Assembly (NCBI GenBank): GCA_022820945.1
Contig: JAJEEP010000139.1
Location: forward strand, 1-62,130
Direction: 5' to 3'
Source: Alphaproteobacteria bacterium
GTDB lineage: Bacteria; Pseudomonadota; Alphaproteobacteria; UBA828
DNA: 62,130 bases
Shown one piece after another: positions 29,565-38,078 of the stretch. Positions within the stretch are counted from its first letter, which is position 1. Each line of letters starts with the position of its first letter. The translations under genes were made by a program, and so were the position numbers. Below the pieces are notes generated by a model. It was not told the DNA's origin and did no database searches. It saw only the letters and a list, made by a program, of their open reading frames with translations.

Positions 29565-30920
29565 ATGCCGGGCAAGCGCAAGGCCATTTGGGGGTGGATG
29601 TTCTTCGACTGGGCGGCCCAGCCCTTCTACACGCTCGTCCTCACGTTCGTCTTCGGTCCCTATTTCGTGTCCGAAGTGGTTGCCGATCCCGCGCAGGGCC
29701 AGGCCTTGTGGGGTCTTGCGATCGCGGTGGGCTCGATCGTCGTCGCGCTGACGGCTCCGTTGCTGGGCGCCGTCGCTGACGCGAGAGGGCCGCGCAAGCC
29801 CTGGATTGTCGGCTTCTCCGTCCTCTATGTCGTCGGCGCCGCCGGGCTTTGGGGAGCAGCGCCGGGATCGGCCGACCTTACGGCAATCCTATTTTTCCTC
29901 GTTCTTGCCCTGATCGGGGCCGAGTTCACGGGAGTGTTCACGAACGCCGCCTTGCCGTCGCTCGGCGGCAAGGACGAAATCGGCCGCATATCCGGCTCCG
30001 GCTGGGCGCTGGGATATTGGGGAGGGTTGGTGAGTCTCGTGATCGTGCTCGGTCTGATGGCGCCGGTGCCGGGTTCGGAAAGAACCGTGACCGGCCTCGT
30101 CCCGATCTTCGGCCTCGACCCCGCGCTAGGCGAAGGCGCCCGCGCCGCCGGCCCGCTGTCGGCCGTCTGGTACATCGTCTTCATCGTCCCGTTCTTTCTC
30201 TGGACCCCCGACCCGAAGCGCCAGGCCCCGGCCTCGAACACCGTCATTCGGGGGCTGAAGGACCTGAAGGATACTCTGGCTTCCTTGCCCTCCCGGGGCA
30301 GCTTCCTCGCCTATCTCGCCTCCTCGATGTTCTACCGTGACGCGCTCGGCGGGCTCTTCGTCTTCGGCGGCATCTACGCGGCAGGCGTCCTTGAATGGGG
30401 CATGTTCGAGCTCGGCGTATTCGGGGTAGTCGGCCTCGTCGCCGGCGCGGCCGGAGCCTGGATCGGTGGCCGGGCCGACGTGCGGTTCGGACCGAAACCC
30501 GTGATCGTCGTCACCATCCTCACGTTGATGATCTTCTCGTTCATCATCATCACCACCGGCCCGGACGAAGTTCTGTTCATCGGCGTCGGCACCGCCGAGG
30601 CGCCATCGAGCCTGCCGACCATCGTGTTCTACGTCTGCGGTGCGGTTATCGGGGCGGCGGGAGGGCCGCTCCAGGCGGCGTCCCGAACCATGCTGGTACG
30701 GCAGGCCGGAGAGGAGCGAATGACCGAGGCGTTCGGGCTCTACGCTCTGGCCGGCAAGGTGACCTCTTTCGTGGCCCCCCTTTTGGTCGCATTCGCCACC
30801 GATGCAAGCGGCAGCCAGCGCGTCGGTGTCACGCCGATCCTGGCCCTCTTCCTCGTCGGCCTGGTCCTCATGATCTGGGTGCGCGCCGACGGCGCGGAGG
30901 TCCGCCGCCGGCAGGCTTGA
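29565..30920 (+). CDS. MFS transporter (Atg22/UMF1-like)
   Basis: A 451-residue protein with twelve hydrophobic helices. It starts WGWMFFDWAAQPFYTLVLTF, the signature of the UMF1/Atg22-like branch. The loop after helix 2 contains GAVADARGPRKPW, the MFS signature. The ATG at 29565 follows AGGGGAAGGG; an upstream GTG (29535) is weaker. It follows the ACP-ligase-PlsC fusion in the same direction. In Enterobacteria the pair LplT (MFS lysophospholipid flippase) and Aas (acyltransferase plus acyl-ACP synthetase) has the same logic, so lipid transport is a reasonable inference here, though substrates of this branch are unknown. Confidence 0.86.
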   Translation: MPGKRKAIWGWMFFDWAAQPFYTLVLTFVFGPYFVSEVVADPAQGQALWGLAIAVGSIVVALTAPLLGAVADARGPRKPWIVGFSVLYVVGAAGLWGAAPGSADLTAILFFLVLALIGAEFTGVFTNAALPSLGGKDEIGRISGSGWALGYWGGLVSLVIVLGLMAPVPGSERTVTGLVPIFGLDPALGEGARAAGPLSAVWYIVFIVPFFLWTPDPKRQAPASNTVIRGLKDLKDTLASLPSRGSFLAYLASSMFYRDALGGLFVFGGIYAAGVLEWGMFELGVFGVVGLVAGAAGAWIGGRADVRFGPKPVIVVTILTLMIFSFIIITTGPDEVLFIGVGTAEAPSSLPTIVFYVCGAVIGAAGGPLQAASRTMLVRQAGEERMTEAFGLYALAGKVTSFVAPLLVAFATDASGSQRVGVTPILALFLVGLVLMIWVRADGAEVRRRQA

Positions 30921-30995
30921 ATGCAGAGGTTCCAAGGTGGAGACGGTCCCACCGTTTCCAAGCGGATACGATCGCAAGGCGATATCCGCAGGGGG

Positions 30996-31208
30996 ATGGA
31001 TCCCAAACACGGGAGGACGCTCGGTGAGATCGTTGCAGTCGCCGTCGCAACTCCCGCTGTCGTCATCGCCCCTGCGATTGCTCCGGCGGCCGACATGGCC
31101 AAGGCGAAAGCCATCAACACCGATGGTGCGGTCATCGGCAAGGCCAGCTTCGAGCGGACAACGACCGGCGTGCTCATGTGCGTCGTCGTCGGACTCCCGC
31201 CTGGCCCC
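30996..31208 (+). pseudogene. Cu/Zn superoxide dismutase, N-terminal relic
   Basis: The frame opened by the ATG at 30996 encodes a hydrophobic leader (VAVATPAVVIAPAIAPAAD) and then AKAINTDGAVIGKASFERT and GVLMCVVVGLPPGP, matching the first strands of periplasmic SodC up to the GLPPGP before the first copper histidines. Beyond 31208 the homology stops: no HxHxxG copper site follows. It is a truncated gene, probably cut by the event that brought the IS66 piece just downstream. Confidence 0.6.
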
Positions 31209-31293
31209 CGCTCGTGCCCCCTGAAACATCGTCCACTCTGTTTCGCGAACGCGCCACAGTCGGCTGAGAAACCCGGGACTGGCACTCCAATAG

Positions 31294-31452
31294 GCGACGA
31301 AGCTGAAGACGGGGATTGCGGTCAACCGTGACCTTCTGATCGAGAAGCGCAAGCACCAGCTTGCGGGTCTGCGCCGCCACCGCTTCGGCGCCACCTCGGA
31401 GGCTCTCGACCAGCTCGAGCTCGGGCTTGAGGACGAGGAGATTGCGCGCTCG
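31294..31452 (+). mobile_element. IS66-family transposase, N-terminal fragment
   Basis: A short open stretch reads LLIEKRKHQLAGLRRHRFGA and SEALDQLELGLEDEEIA, the leucine-zipper N-terminus of IS66 TnpC transposases. It begins after a TAG at 31291 and stops matching just before the napC stop, so only about 50 residues remain. No inverted repeats or other IS66 genes are visible. It marks an old rearrangement at the downstream border of the nap operon. Confidence 0.72.
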
Positions 31453-31463
31453 TACTCCTGCGC

Positions 31464-32054
31464 CTACTGCCAGCCTTCAACGCCCGCCATGTCGGGGAGG
31501 CGATGCGCGATGCCCTTGTGACAGTCGATGCAGGTCTTCTCGCCCGTGAGCAGGAAGGTCTCGTGCGCGTCGGCGGCCCGCGCGCTCTGCAGGCTGATGT
31601 CCATGGACTCCGACGAGTGGCAATTGCGGCATTCCAGCGAGTTGTTCGCCTTGAGGCGAGACCACTCGCGGGTGGCCATGGCCAACCTGTGCGCCTCGAA
31701 TTCCTCGGGCGTATCGATGACACCGAAGATCGTGCCCCAAAGCTCCTTGGTCGCCTGAACCTTGCGGGCGACCTTGTCCGTCCACGCGTGGGGAACGTGA
31801 CAGTCCGGGCATGACGCGCGCACGCCCGATGCGTTGGCGTAATGAACGGTCGTCTGCAGCTCCGCGTAGACGTTGTCGCGCATCTCGTGGCACGAGATGC
31901 AGAAGCTCTCGGTATTGGTAAGCTCCAGCGCGGTGTTGAACCCGCCCCAGAAGACGATCCCGGCAACGAACCCGCCGAGCGACAGAAGCCCCAGGCTGAA
32001 GTACTTGCTGGGGCGCCGGATGGTCCGCCAGTAGGCCCGGAGCGGCTTGAACAT
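31464..32054 (-). CDS. napC: Membrane tetrahaem c-type cytochrome NapC
   Basis: A 196-residue quinol dehydrogenase that passes electrons from ubiquinol to NapB/NapA. One N-terminal membrane helix ([20 protein letters not shown], about 18-37) is followed by a periplasmic domain with four haem motifs: CISCH, CPDCH, CRNCH and CIDCH. Length and order fit the NapC/NirT family. It is the last gene of napEFDABC, four bases after napB. Just beyond its stop lies the IS66 fragment. Confidence 0.95.
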   Translation of the reverse strand: MFKPLRAYWRTIRRPSKYFSLGLLSLGGFVAGIVFWGGFNTALELTNTESFCISCHEMRDNVYAELQTTVHYANASGVRASCPDCHVPHAWTDKVARKVQATKELWGTIFGVIDTPEEFEAHRLAMATREWSRLKANNSLECRNCHSSESMDISLQSARAADAHETFLLTGEKTCIDCHKGIAHRLPDMAGVEGWQ

Positions 32055-32058
32055 CCCG

Positions 32059-32523
32059 TCAGTCCGACGTTTCTTGGGTGCCGGCGCGCAGAAGAGTATC
32101 GATGTCGATGAACTCGTTCTCGATCATGAGCTTCACGTCGCGCTGCGCGACATGGCACTGGGTGCAGAAGTAGCGCTGTGGCGTGACCGCCGCGCGGAAC
32201 TGGTTGTCGCGGTCCATGAAGTGGGTGATCGAGACCATCGGCGCGCCGCTCTCGCCGGTGCGGGCGCGGGCGTGGCACGAGAGGCACCTGTTGGAGCGGA
32301 GGTCGATCCGGTAGCCCTCGATGTCGTGCGGGATGACCGGGGGCTGCTCGGGATAGTTCCGCACCTCGCGCCGATCGCTCTCGTCAAAACCGGACATGAG
32401 CGGGGCCTCGGCTTCCGCCGTCAACGGCGTGCCGCCGCGCAGGGTCGCGATCGGATCGGCCGCCCAGGCAGCGGGGATCGACATCAGCGCCGCGACAACG
32501 GCGAAGGCGAGAAATCTTCTCAT
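32059..32523 (-). CDS. napB: Periplasmic nitrate reductase dihaem subunit NapB
   Basis: A 154-residue periplasmic electron-transfer subunit with a Sec signal peptide ([21 protein letters not shown]) and two c-haem sites, CLSCH (about 82) and CTQCH (about 122), with the family block [13 protein letters not shown] in front. It receives electrons from NapC and hands them to NapA. It lies between napA (13 bases) and napC (4 bases), consistent with one transcript. Confidence 0.94.
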   Translation of the reverse strand: MRRFLAFAVVAALMSIPAAWAADPIATLRGGTPLTAEAEAPLMSGFDESDRREVRNYPEQPPVIPHDIEGYRIDLRSNRCLSCHARARTGESGAPMVSITHFMDRDNQFRAAVTPQRYFCTQCHVAQRDVKLMIENEFIDIDTLLRAGTQETSD

Positions 32524-32536
32524 TTGCCCGCCTCCC

Positions 32537-35050
32537 CTACGCCGCTTCCAGCCGCACGGCGCACTTCTTGAAGTCCGTCTGCTTGGAGATCGGATCGGTC
32601 GCGTCCAGCGTCACCTTGTTGATGAGCTGGCTGGCGTCGAACCACGGAACGAACACCATGCCGCGCGGCATCTTGTTGCGGCCGCGCGTCTCGACGCGCG
32701 TGCGGATCTCTCCCCGCCGGGAGATCACGCGCACCTCGGAGCCGCGCCTCAGGCCGAGCTCCCTCGCGTCGTCCGGGTGCATGAAACAGACGGCGTCGGG
32801 GAAGGCACGGTAGAGCTCGGGCACCCGTTCCGTCATCGAGCCGGAATGCCAGTGCTCCAGCACGCGGCCGGTGGTGAGCCAGAAGGGGTACTCGTCGTCG
32901 GGGCTTTCCGCTGCCGGCTCCCAGGGCAGCGCGAATATGCGCGCCTTGCCGTCGGGCTTGCCGTAGAACTCCACGCCGGCGCCGGGGGTGACGTAGGGAT
33001 CGTAGCCTTCCCGGTAGCGCCAGAGCGTCTCCTTGCCGTCGACCACGGGCCAGCGCAGCCCGCGAGTCGCGTGGTAGCTGTCGAAGTCGGCCAGGTCGTG
33101 GGCGTGGCCGCGGCCGAAGGCGGCGTATTCCTCGAACAGGCCCTTCTGCACGTAGAAGCCGAAGTACTGGGATTCGTGGTTGGAGTACTCGGCGCTGGTC
33201 TCCTCCAGCGGGAAGGCGTCGACCTGCCCGTTGCGGAACAGCACGTCGAAGAGCGACTTGCCGCGCAGCGCCGGCGCCTTGGCAATCAGCTCCTCCGGCC
33301 ACACATCCTCGACCATGAAGCGCTTGGAGAACTCCATCACCTGCCAGAGATCGGAGCGCGACTCGCCGGGCGCGGGGACCATCTCGTGCCAGAACTGCAT
33401 GCGCCGCTCGGCATTGCCGTAGCCGCCCTCCTTCTCCACCCACATCGCCGTCGGCAGGATCAGGTCCGCGGCCTCCGCCGTCACCGTGGGATAGGCTTCG
33501 GAGACGACGATGAAGTTGTCGGGGTGGCGGTAGCCGGGATGGGTCTCCTCGTTCATGTTGGCCGCGGCTTGCAGGTTGTTGTTCACCTGAATCCAGTAGG
33601 CGTTGAGCTCGCCGTCGCGGAGCTTGCGGTTCTGCAGCACGGCGTGGAAGCCGGACTTGCCCGGGATCGTGCCCTCGGGCAGCTTCCAGATTTTCTCCGC
33701 GACCGCCCGGTGCTCCGGGTTCTTCACGACCAGGTCGGCGGGCAGCCGGTGCGCGAAGGTGCCCACCTCCCGCGCCGTGCCGCAGGCAGACGGCTGCCCG
33801 GTGAGCGAGAAGGGCGAGTTGCCGGGCTCGGCGATCTTTCCGGTCAGCAGGTGGAGGTTGTAGATCAGGTTGTTGCACCAGACCCCGCGCACGTGCTGGT
33901 TGACCCCCATGGTCCAGAACGAGGTGACCTTGACGCCGGGGTCGGCGTAAAGCGCTGCCAGCGCCTCCAGACGGTTCTTGGGCACGCCGGAGATCTCGTG
34001 CGCGCGCTGGAGCGTGTAGTCGGCGACGAAGGCGGCATACTCCTCGAAGGTCATGTCCGCAGAGCCGCCCGCCTTGCCGGCATTGGCCGCCGCCTGCTCC
34101 AGGGGATGGTCCGGCCTGAGCCCGTATCCAATATCGGTGTTGCCGCGCCGGAACATGGTGTGCCGCGAGACGAAGTCCTCGTTCACGCCTCCGCTCTGGA
34201 TGATGTGGTTGGCGATGTAGTTGAGGATCGCGAGGTCGCTCTGCGGCTCGAACACCATCGGGATATCGGCGAGGTCGAAGCAGCGATGCTCGAAGGTCGA
34301 CAACACCGCGACCTTCACGTGGGGCGCCGAGAGGCGCCGGTCGGTCACCCGGGTCCACAGGATCGGGTGCATCTCGGCCATGTTGGAGCCCCAGAGCACG
34401 AAGGCGTCCGCATGCTCTAGGTCGTCGTAGCAGCCCATCGGCTCGTCCATGCCGAAGGTCCGGATGAAGCCCGCCACCGCCGAGGCCATGCAGTGACGCG
34501 CGTTGGGCTCGATGTTGTTCGAGCGGAACCCCGCCTTCATCAGCTTCGCGGCGGCATAGCCTTCCCACACCGTCCACTGGCCGGAGCCGAACATGCCGAC
34601 CGCCGTCGGGCCCTTGGCCTTGAGTACGGCCTTCCACTTCTCGGCCATCACGTCGAAGGCTTGGTCCCAGGTGACCGGCGTGAACTCGCCCTCCTTGTGG
34701 AACTGCCCGTCCCGCATGCGCAGCAGCGGCGTCGTCAGACGGTCCTCTCCGTAAAAGATCTTGGAGAGGAAATAGCCCTTGACGCAGTTGAGGCCGCGAT
34801 TGACCGGGGAGAGCATATCGCCATGAGTCGCCACTACCCGGCCGGCCTTGGTCGCTACCATCACCGAGCACCCCGTCCCGCAGAAGCGGCACGGCGCCTT
34901 CGACCACTTGAGCCCGGTGCGGTCGGCATCGGTCACCAGGTTGGCGGCCTTGGCGGGCAGCGAAATCCCGGCCACCGCTGCGGCCACGCTGGCCGCCTTG
35001 GCCTTCAGAACGTCACGCCGGGTAAACCTTGCCTTCAGCATCTTGCGCAT
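32537..35050 (-). CDS. napA: Periplasmic nitrate reductase catalytic subunit NapA
   Basis: An 837-residue molybdenum bis-MGD enzyme reducing nitrate to nitrite in the periplasm. The twin-arginine signal reads [20 protein letters not shown]. The 4Fe-4S site is [12 protein letters not shown] with a fourth Cys in [10 protein letters not shown]. The molybdenum-ligating cysteine lies in [13 protein letters not shown]. The C-terminal MGD-binding domain ends near [12 protein letters not shown]. The ATG at 35050 follows GGAGG; an upstream frame extension is possible. Its start overlaps napD by 38 bases, so chaperone and enzyme are translationally linked. Confidence 0.96.
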   Translation of the reverse strand: MRKMLKARFTRRDVLKAKAASVAAAVAGISLPAKAANLVTDADRTGLKWSKAPCRFCGTGCSVMVATKAGRVVATHGDMLSPVNRGLNCVKGYFLSKIFYGEDRLTTPLLRMRDGQFHKEGEFTPVTWDQAFDVMAEKWKAVLKAKGPTAVGMFGSGQWTVWEGYAAAKLMKAGFRSNNIEPNARHCMASAVAGFIRTFGMDEPMGCYDDLEHADAFVLWGSNMAEMHPILWTRVTDRRLSAPHVKVAVLSTFEHRCFDLADIPMVFEPQSDLAILNYIANHIIQSGGVNEDFVSRHTMFRRGNTDIGYGLRPDHPLEQAAANAGKAGGSADMTFEEYAAFVADYTLQRAHEISGVPKNRLEALAALYADPGVKVTSFWTMGVNQHVRGVWCNNLIYNLHLLTGKIAEPGNSPFSLTGQPSACGTAREVGTFAHRLPADLVVKNPEHRAVAEKIWKLPEGTIPGKSGFHAVLQNRKLRDGELNAYWIQVNNNLQAAANMNEETHPGYRHPDNFIVVSEAYPTVTAEAADLILPTAMWVEKEGGYGNAERRMQFWHEMVPAPGESRSDLWQVMEFSKRFMVEDVWPEELIAKAPALRGKSLFDVLFRNGQVDAFPLEETSAEYSNHESQYFGFYVQKGLFEEYAAFGRGHAHDLADFDSYHATRGLRWPVVDGKETLWRYREGYDPYVTPGAGVEFYGKPDGKARIFALPWEPAAESPDDEYPFWLTTGRVLEHWHSGSMTERVPELYRAFPDAVCFMHPDDARELGLRRGSEVRVISRRGEIRTRVETRGRNKMPRGMVFVPWFDASQLINKVTLDATDPISKQTDFKKCAVRLEAA

Positions 35051-35345
35051 CCCCTTCGCTCCTCCGGCCGGGATCGGCGACACCTTGTGCCGGTTCGGAG
35101 TGATGAAAGACGAGATTGACGCCGAGCACGCCGGGAAACGCGCCGATCCGGTCGACGATGCGGACCAGCTCCGCGTCGCCTGGCGTCTCGATCACCACGA
35201 CAATCTTGCCGGCGCCGGTGCTGGCGTGAACCTCGGTCCCCGGGAGAGAGGAGATCGCCTCCTCCAGCCGCCTGTGATCTTCCGTGCGCGCCTGCACCAA
35301 AAGGCTGGAGATGGTGAGGCCGTCCGCTTCGCAGTTCGTGGACAC
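35013..35345 (-). CDS. napD: NapA signal-peptide chaperone NapD
   Basis: About 110 residues; GTG start at 35345 with AGGGAAG in front. The ferredoxin-fold core reads [40 protein letters not shown] and [19 protein letters not shown], the NapD pattern. NapD binds the twin-arginine signal of NapA and delays export until cofactor insertion. The C-terminal 20 residues overlap the start of napA. Confidence 0.9.
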   Translation of the reverse strand: MSTNCEADGLTISSLLVQARTEDHRRLEEAISSLPGTEVHASTGAGKIVVVIETPGDAELVRIVDRIGAFPGVLGVNLVFHHSEPAQGVADPGRRSEGDAQDAEGKVYPA

Positions 35346-35361
35346 CCGCTTTCTTCCCTCG

Positions 35362-35640
35362 CTAGCCCAGTGCGATGGCGTCCGCCGGACAGGTGCGGAC
35401 GCAGTCGCCGCAGCCGGTGCAGCGCTCGGCATCGACGAGGATTCGCACGGTGCCGCCAAGGGCCGGCGCCACGCGAAGGGCGGCTTCTTCACAGGCATCG
35501 GCGCACGAGCGGCAATAGACGCCGCGCGCCGCCAGGCAACGCTCCGATATGGTGGGTGCGGACGCTCCGCCCGGGATCCGGCGCGCGCCTCCCAGGAACC
35601 CGCGTCGCGAAATCGACATTGTGCCGGGCTCGCGCTGCAT
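35362..35640 (-). CDS. napF: Short NapF-type ferredoxin
   Basis: A 92-residue iron-sulphur protein with an N-terminal SRRGFLGG motif like NapF. It has the cysteine sets CLAARGVYCRSCADAC and CTGCGDCVRTCP, enough for about two clusters. Typical NapF proteins are around 160 residues with more cysteine sets; here the first ferredoxin module after the N-terminus is missing. It overlaps napE by one base in an ATGA arrangement. NapF helps load or reduce NapA on the cytoplasmic side. Confidence 0.82.
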   Translation of the reverse strand: MQREPGTMSISRRGFLGGARRIPGGASAPTISERCLAARGVYCRSCADACEEAALRVAPALGGTVRILVDAERCTGCGDCVRTCPADAIALG

Positions 35641-35867
35641 CAGACTGCGGGCCCCTGCGGCCCTCCGAGCATATCGGCGATCCAGATTCCCAGCCCGAGG
35701 GCCCCCACGATCGCGATCGAGATCGCCGGCAGGAGAACGATCACCAGGAAGAGAAAGGACCGAAGCTCCCGCGCTCGCTCCAGCCTGACATCGTCAGCCC
35801 CGGGTTGGTCCGACCCCAAATCACCTCCCAACACGATCTCTGCGTGTCCAAGAGTTGAACGGTTCAT
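35640..35867 (-). CDS. napE: Small membrane protein NapE
   Basis: A 75-residue protein with one membrane helix; RSFLFLVIVLLPAISIAIVG followed by GIWIADMLGGP is the NapE pattern. The ATG at 35867 is chosen because the upstream in-frame ATG (35924) falls inside the FNR-type operator. It is the first gene of the operon napEFDABC. Its role in nitrate reduction is not established. Confidence 0.84.
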   Translation of the reverse strand: MNRSTLGHAEIVLGGDLGSDQPGADDVRLERARELRSFLFLVIVLLPAISIAIVGALGLGIWIADMLGGPQGPAV

Positions 35868-35883
35868 CCCATCGCTGGCACGG

Positions 35884-35924
35884 ATTGTAGAATGCGGCGT
35901 GAGGTTCCCTTTGACATGCGTCAA
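35884..35924 (-). promoter_or_regulatory. FNR/DNR/NnrR-type operator and -10 element of the nap operon
   Basis: The 14-mer TTGACATGCGTCAA (35911-35924) has perfect 5-base half sites TTGAC/GTCAA around four bases, as in FNR/DNR/NnrR boxes. On the minus strand a TACAAT -10 box lies at 35889-35884, its centre 31 bases from the operator centre. That is the spacing of class II activator promoters (operator at -41.5). Transcription would start near 35876, about ten bases before the napE ATG. Anaerobic or nitric-oxide control is inferred; the regulator is not in the window. Confidence 0.72.
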
Positions 35925-35975
35925 TGCCCGCCCCAGACAATCGGCGTCTTGCCGATCAACTGAGTCGGCAGACTA

Positions 35976-36160
35976 CATCCGGATCCAGTTCGCCAGCTCT
36001 TCGTGCTGGAAGATCATGTTGTCCTGGATGGCGAGGCGCGTCCCCACCCCGGCGTCCGCGCTACACGAAATCGAGCCGATCGACGCCGCCGACGGCGGTT
36101 GACTCGGCAGTTCGACCGCTTGCGTCTCCAGCTCTGGGAATCGCTGTACGGCGATGAGCA
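35976..36160 (-). other. Possible eroded C-terminal coding fragment between napE and the DUF2189 gene
   Basis: The gap 35925-36229 has no complete gene. On the minus strand a frame opens after a TAG near 36163 and ends at a TAG near 35976, reading LLIAVQRFPELETQAVELPS and, at the end, RLAIQDNMIFQHEELANWIR. It has no start codon. It could be the tail of a lost gene; I do not recognise it. Confidence 0.25.
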
Positions 36161-36229
36161 GCTAGCGAGCGGAGTTCGACCCGCAGGCCCGCTGCCGATC
36201 ATCGACGGTGCACGGTCTGACCGTCGCCG

Positions 36230-37018
36230 CTACTCGACCAGGTCGCGGTAGGCATGATAGCTCGCGTGGCCGATCAGGGGCAGCGTGAAGATCAGGCCGA
36301 TATAGACGACCACGAGGCCGCCCACCGAGAAGGCGACGATCAGGCCCACCCAGAGGACCAGCGGGCGCCAGTTGTGCGCGACGGCGCGCAGGCTGCAGAG
36401 GATCGCCACCGTCGCGCCCGACTTCCGGTCGATGATCATGGGGAAGGCGATCGCGCTCATCGAGAAAACGATGGTCGCGAACACGGCGCCGACGCCGATG
36501 CCCGTAATCAGGAACCAGATCGTCTTGAACGAGAAGAACGTCTCGGAGAAGAACGTCTCGGAGAAGAACGCCTCCGCGTGGAACTCGCCGACTCCGTAGA
36601 AGAGCGCGAAGAGCAGCGTCGCGATGCGGATCCAGAGCAGGAATACCAGCATCAGCACGAAGCCGAGCGCGAACACGCCGCCGGGGTCGCGCCGCCAGGC
36701 GCCGAACGCCGCGCCGAGCGTAACCTTCTCGCCTGCCGCATGGCGGCGGCTCACCTCGTAGAGCCCGACAGCGAGCAGCGGCCCCATCAGCATGAAGCCT
36801 GCCGCCAGCGGCAGCGCGACGTAGACAGCGTCGAGCTCGTAGAGGCCATAGGTCAGCAGGCACCCCATGGCGGCGAAGAGCGCGCCGTAGCTGAGGCTCA
36901 CGTGGGGGGATCTCTTCATGTCGCGGAAGCCAGCCGCGAGCCACGCCCACGGATGGTCGAAGCCGATCCGCTTCTCGGACGGGAGTCCCAATCCCGTCGC
37001 CGTCTGATCCGTCGTCAT
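36230..37018 (-). CDS. DUF2189-family membrane protein
   Basis: A 262-residue inner-membrane protein with about six helices, beginning GFDHPWAWLAAGFRDMKRSPHVSLSYG, the DUF2189 entry motif; it ends GLIFTLPLIGHASYHAYRDL, also conserved. Function unknown; the family is often near respiratory genes, as here beside ccoS. The start ATG at 37018 overlaps the ccoS stop (ATGA). Residues about 149-162 contain a threefold FFSET repeat encoded by a 15-base tandem repeat. Confidence 0.84.
   Translation of the reverse strand: MTTDQTATGLGLPSEKRIGFDHPWAWLAAGFRDMKRSPHVSLSYGALFAAMGCLLTYGLYELDAVYVALPLAAGFMLMGPLLAVGLYEVSRRHAAGEKVTLGAAFGAWRRDPGGVFALGFVLMLVFLLWIRIATLLFALFYGVGEFHAEAFFSETFFSETFFSFKTIWFLITGIGVGAVFATIVFSMSAIAFPMIIDRKSGATVAILCSLRAVAHNWRPLVLWVGLIVAFSVGGLVVVYIGLIFTLPLIGHASYHAYRDLVE
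36531..36575. repeat. 15-base tandem repeat, three copies, inside the DUF2189 gene
   Basis: GAGAAGAACGTCTCG occurs at 36531-36545 and 36546-36560, and a slightly changed copy at 36561-36575. On the coding strand it encodes FFSET-FFSET-FFSF-like residues in a loop between membrane helices. Repeat-number change would keep the frame. Confidence 0.85.
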
Positions 37019-37185
37019 GGCTGGTCTTCCTCGCGCTCGTCGCGCGTCTCGTCGTCGAAGAGGATGCGGTGCGCCGCGCCGTCGAGGTCGTCGTACTGGC
37101 CCGAGCGCACGGACCACAGAAAGGCGCCGAGCCCGAGGAGGCCGAGAAACACCGCGGCAGGGATGAGATAGAGGAGCATGCTCAT
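37015..37185 (-). CDS. ccoS: cbb3-type cytochrome oxidase assembly protein CcoS
   Basis: A 56-residue single-helix membrane protein: MLLYLIPAAVFLGLLGLGAF, then WSVRSGQYDDLDGAAHRILF, the CcoS signature. It is needed for haem and copper insertion into CcoN of cbb3 oxidase. Overlaps at both ends (with the ccoI remnant upstream and the DUF2189 gene downstream) show that this was part of a ccoI-ccoS unit. The oxidase genes ccoNOQP are not in the window. Confidence 0.9.
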   Translation of the reverse strand: MSMLLYLIPAAVFLGLLGLGAFLWSVRSGQYDDLDGAAHRILFDDETRDEREEDQP

Positions 37186-37691
37186 GCGCTGCCCTCCCGT
37201 CCGAGGCGCAAGGCGTTCAGCACGACCGCGAGCGAGGACGCGGACATCGCGATCGCCGCGACCAGCGGCGACACCAGCCCCGCCATCGCCAGCGGAATGG
37301 TGATGGCATTGTAGGAGAAGGCGAGCGCGAAGTTCTGGACCACCGCCCTGGCTGCGCGCCGGGCAAGCGCGATGGTCTCGGCCACAGGCGCGAGCCTCTC
37401 GCCCTGGAACACCAGATCGACGGCAGCCTGACTCACGTCCGCGCCGCTCGCGGGCGACATGGAGACGAAGGCCGCAGCCAGCGCCGGCGCGTCGTTGATC
37501 CCGTCGCCGACCATGAGGGGGCGATGGCCATCGCGCGACATGCCGGCGAGCGTCTCCGCCTTGTCGTAGGGCTGGCGCTGAACCAAGGCCGGGACCGGAC
37601 CGCCCGAGGCCGGGCGGTAGATGTTGTCGACGACGGCGAACAACCGATCCGCCGCCCGCCGTGACCGACTCTCCTCGGAAATCAACATCAA
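37182..37691 (-). pseudogene. ccoI: Copper-transporting P-type ATPase CcoI/FixI, C-terminal fragment
   Basis: 169 residues remain of a protein normally above 700. The P-domain end LMVGDGINDAPALAAAFVSM and the last two membrane helices (SYNAITIPLAMAGLVSPLVA and MSASSLAVVLNALRLG) are clear. The metal-binding domain, CPC helix and the phosphorylated DKTGT loop are missing. The frame begins just after a TAG at 37694, and the first 25 residues do not match the expected P-domain sequence. The gene cannot pump copper; a full copy elsewhere would be needed for cbb3 assembly. Confidence 0.8.
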
Positions 37692-37703
37692 CTAGGCGTC
37701 CGC

Positions 37704-37988
37704 CTAAGTCGAAGTGGACATCTGCAAAGCACCCACTTCCCAAGCGCTCGGCCTGCCAAAGCCCCGCGTGATCAGAACACGTAGCCGCCTTGTGTGGTGC
37801 CCCACGACCCACCGGCCAGAACCTTCGTCGCCATGGCGTCCTGGCCCATGGAGTTCGATATCGAGATTGAGTGTGTCGCGCTCGCCCAAGGCCTTGTAGG
37901 CGAGGTCGGTGGTTAGCACGGCACGACCGAACCGGTCGCAGTCAGCGAGTGGTGCTTTGGCGGGGTACGAGCTTGGGCAGCGCTGCAC
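37704..37988 (-). other. Unassigned stretch with coding-like fragments next to the ccoI break
   Basis: The 387 bases between the ccoI remnant and the lipoprotein gene hold no recognised gene. A minus-strand frame reads GRAVLTTDLAYKALGERDTL and DIELHGPG; a neighbouring frame continues GQDAMATKVLAGGSWGTTQG GYVF to a TGA near 37775. A frameshifted gene tail is a plausible reading. The short palindrome TAGGCGTCCGCCTA (37694-37707) lies exactly where the ccoI homology begins and may mark the junction. Confidence 0.3.
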
Positions 37989-38078
37989 AAGAAATGAGGA
38001 CGGCCTGCCGTCGAGAAGATTCGGCGGGCCGCCCCCAAGGGGATACGGGAGGGAGATGGTCAGGCGTGCCGCTGCGGT

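Noticed and set aside
32396..34420. A 674-codon plus-strand frame opposite napA and napB
   Set aside because: Same antisense effect. NapA motifs on the minus strand are complete and leave no room for a second gene.
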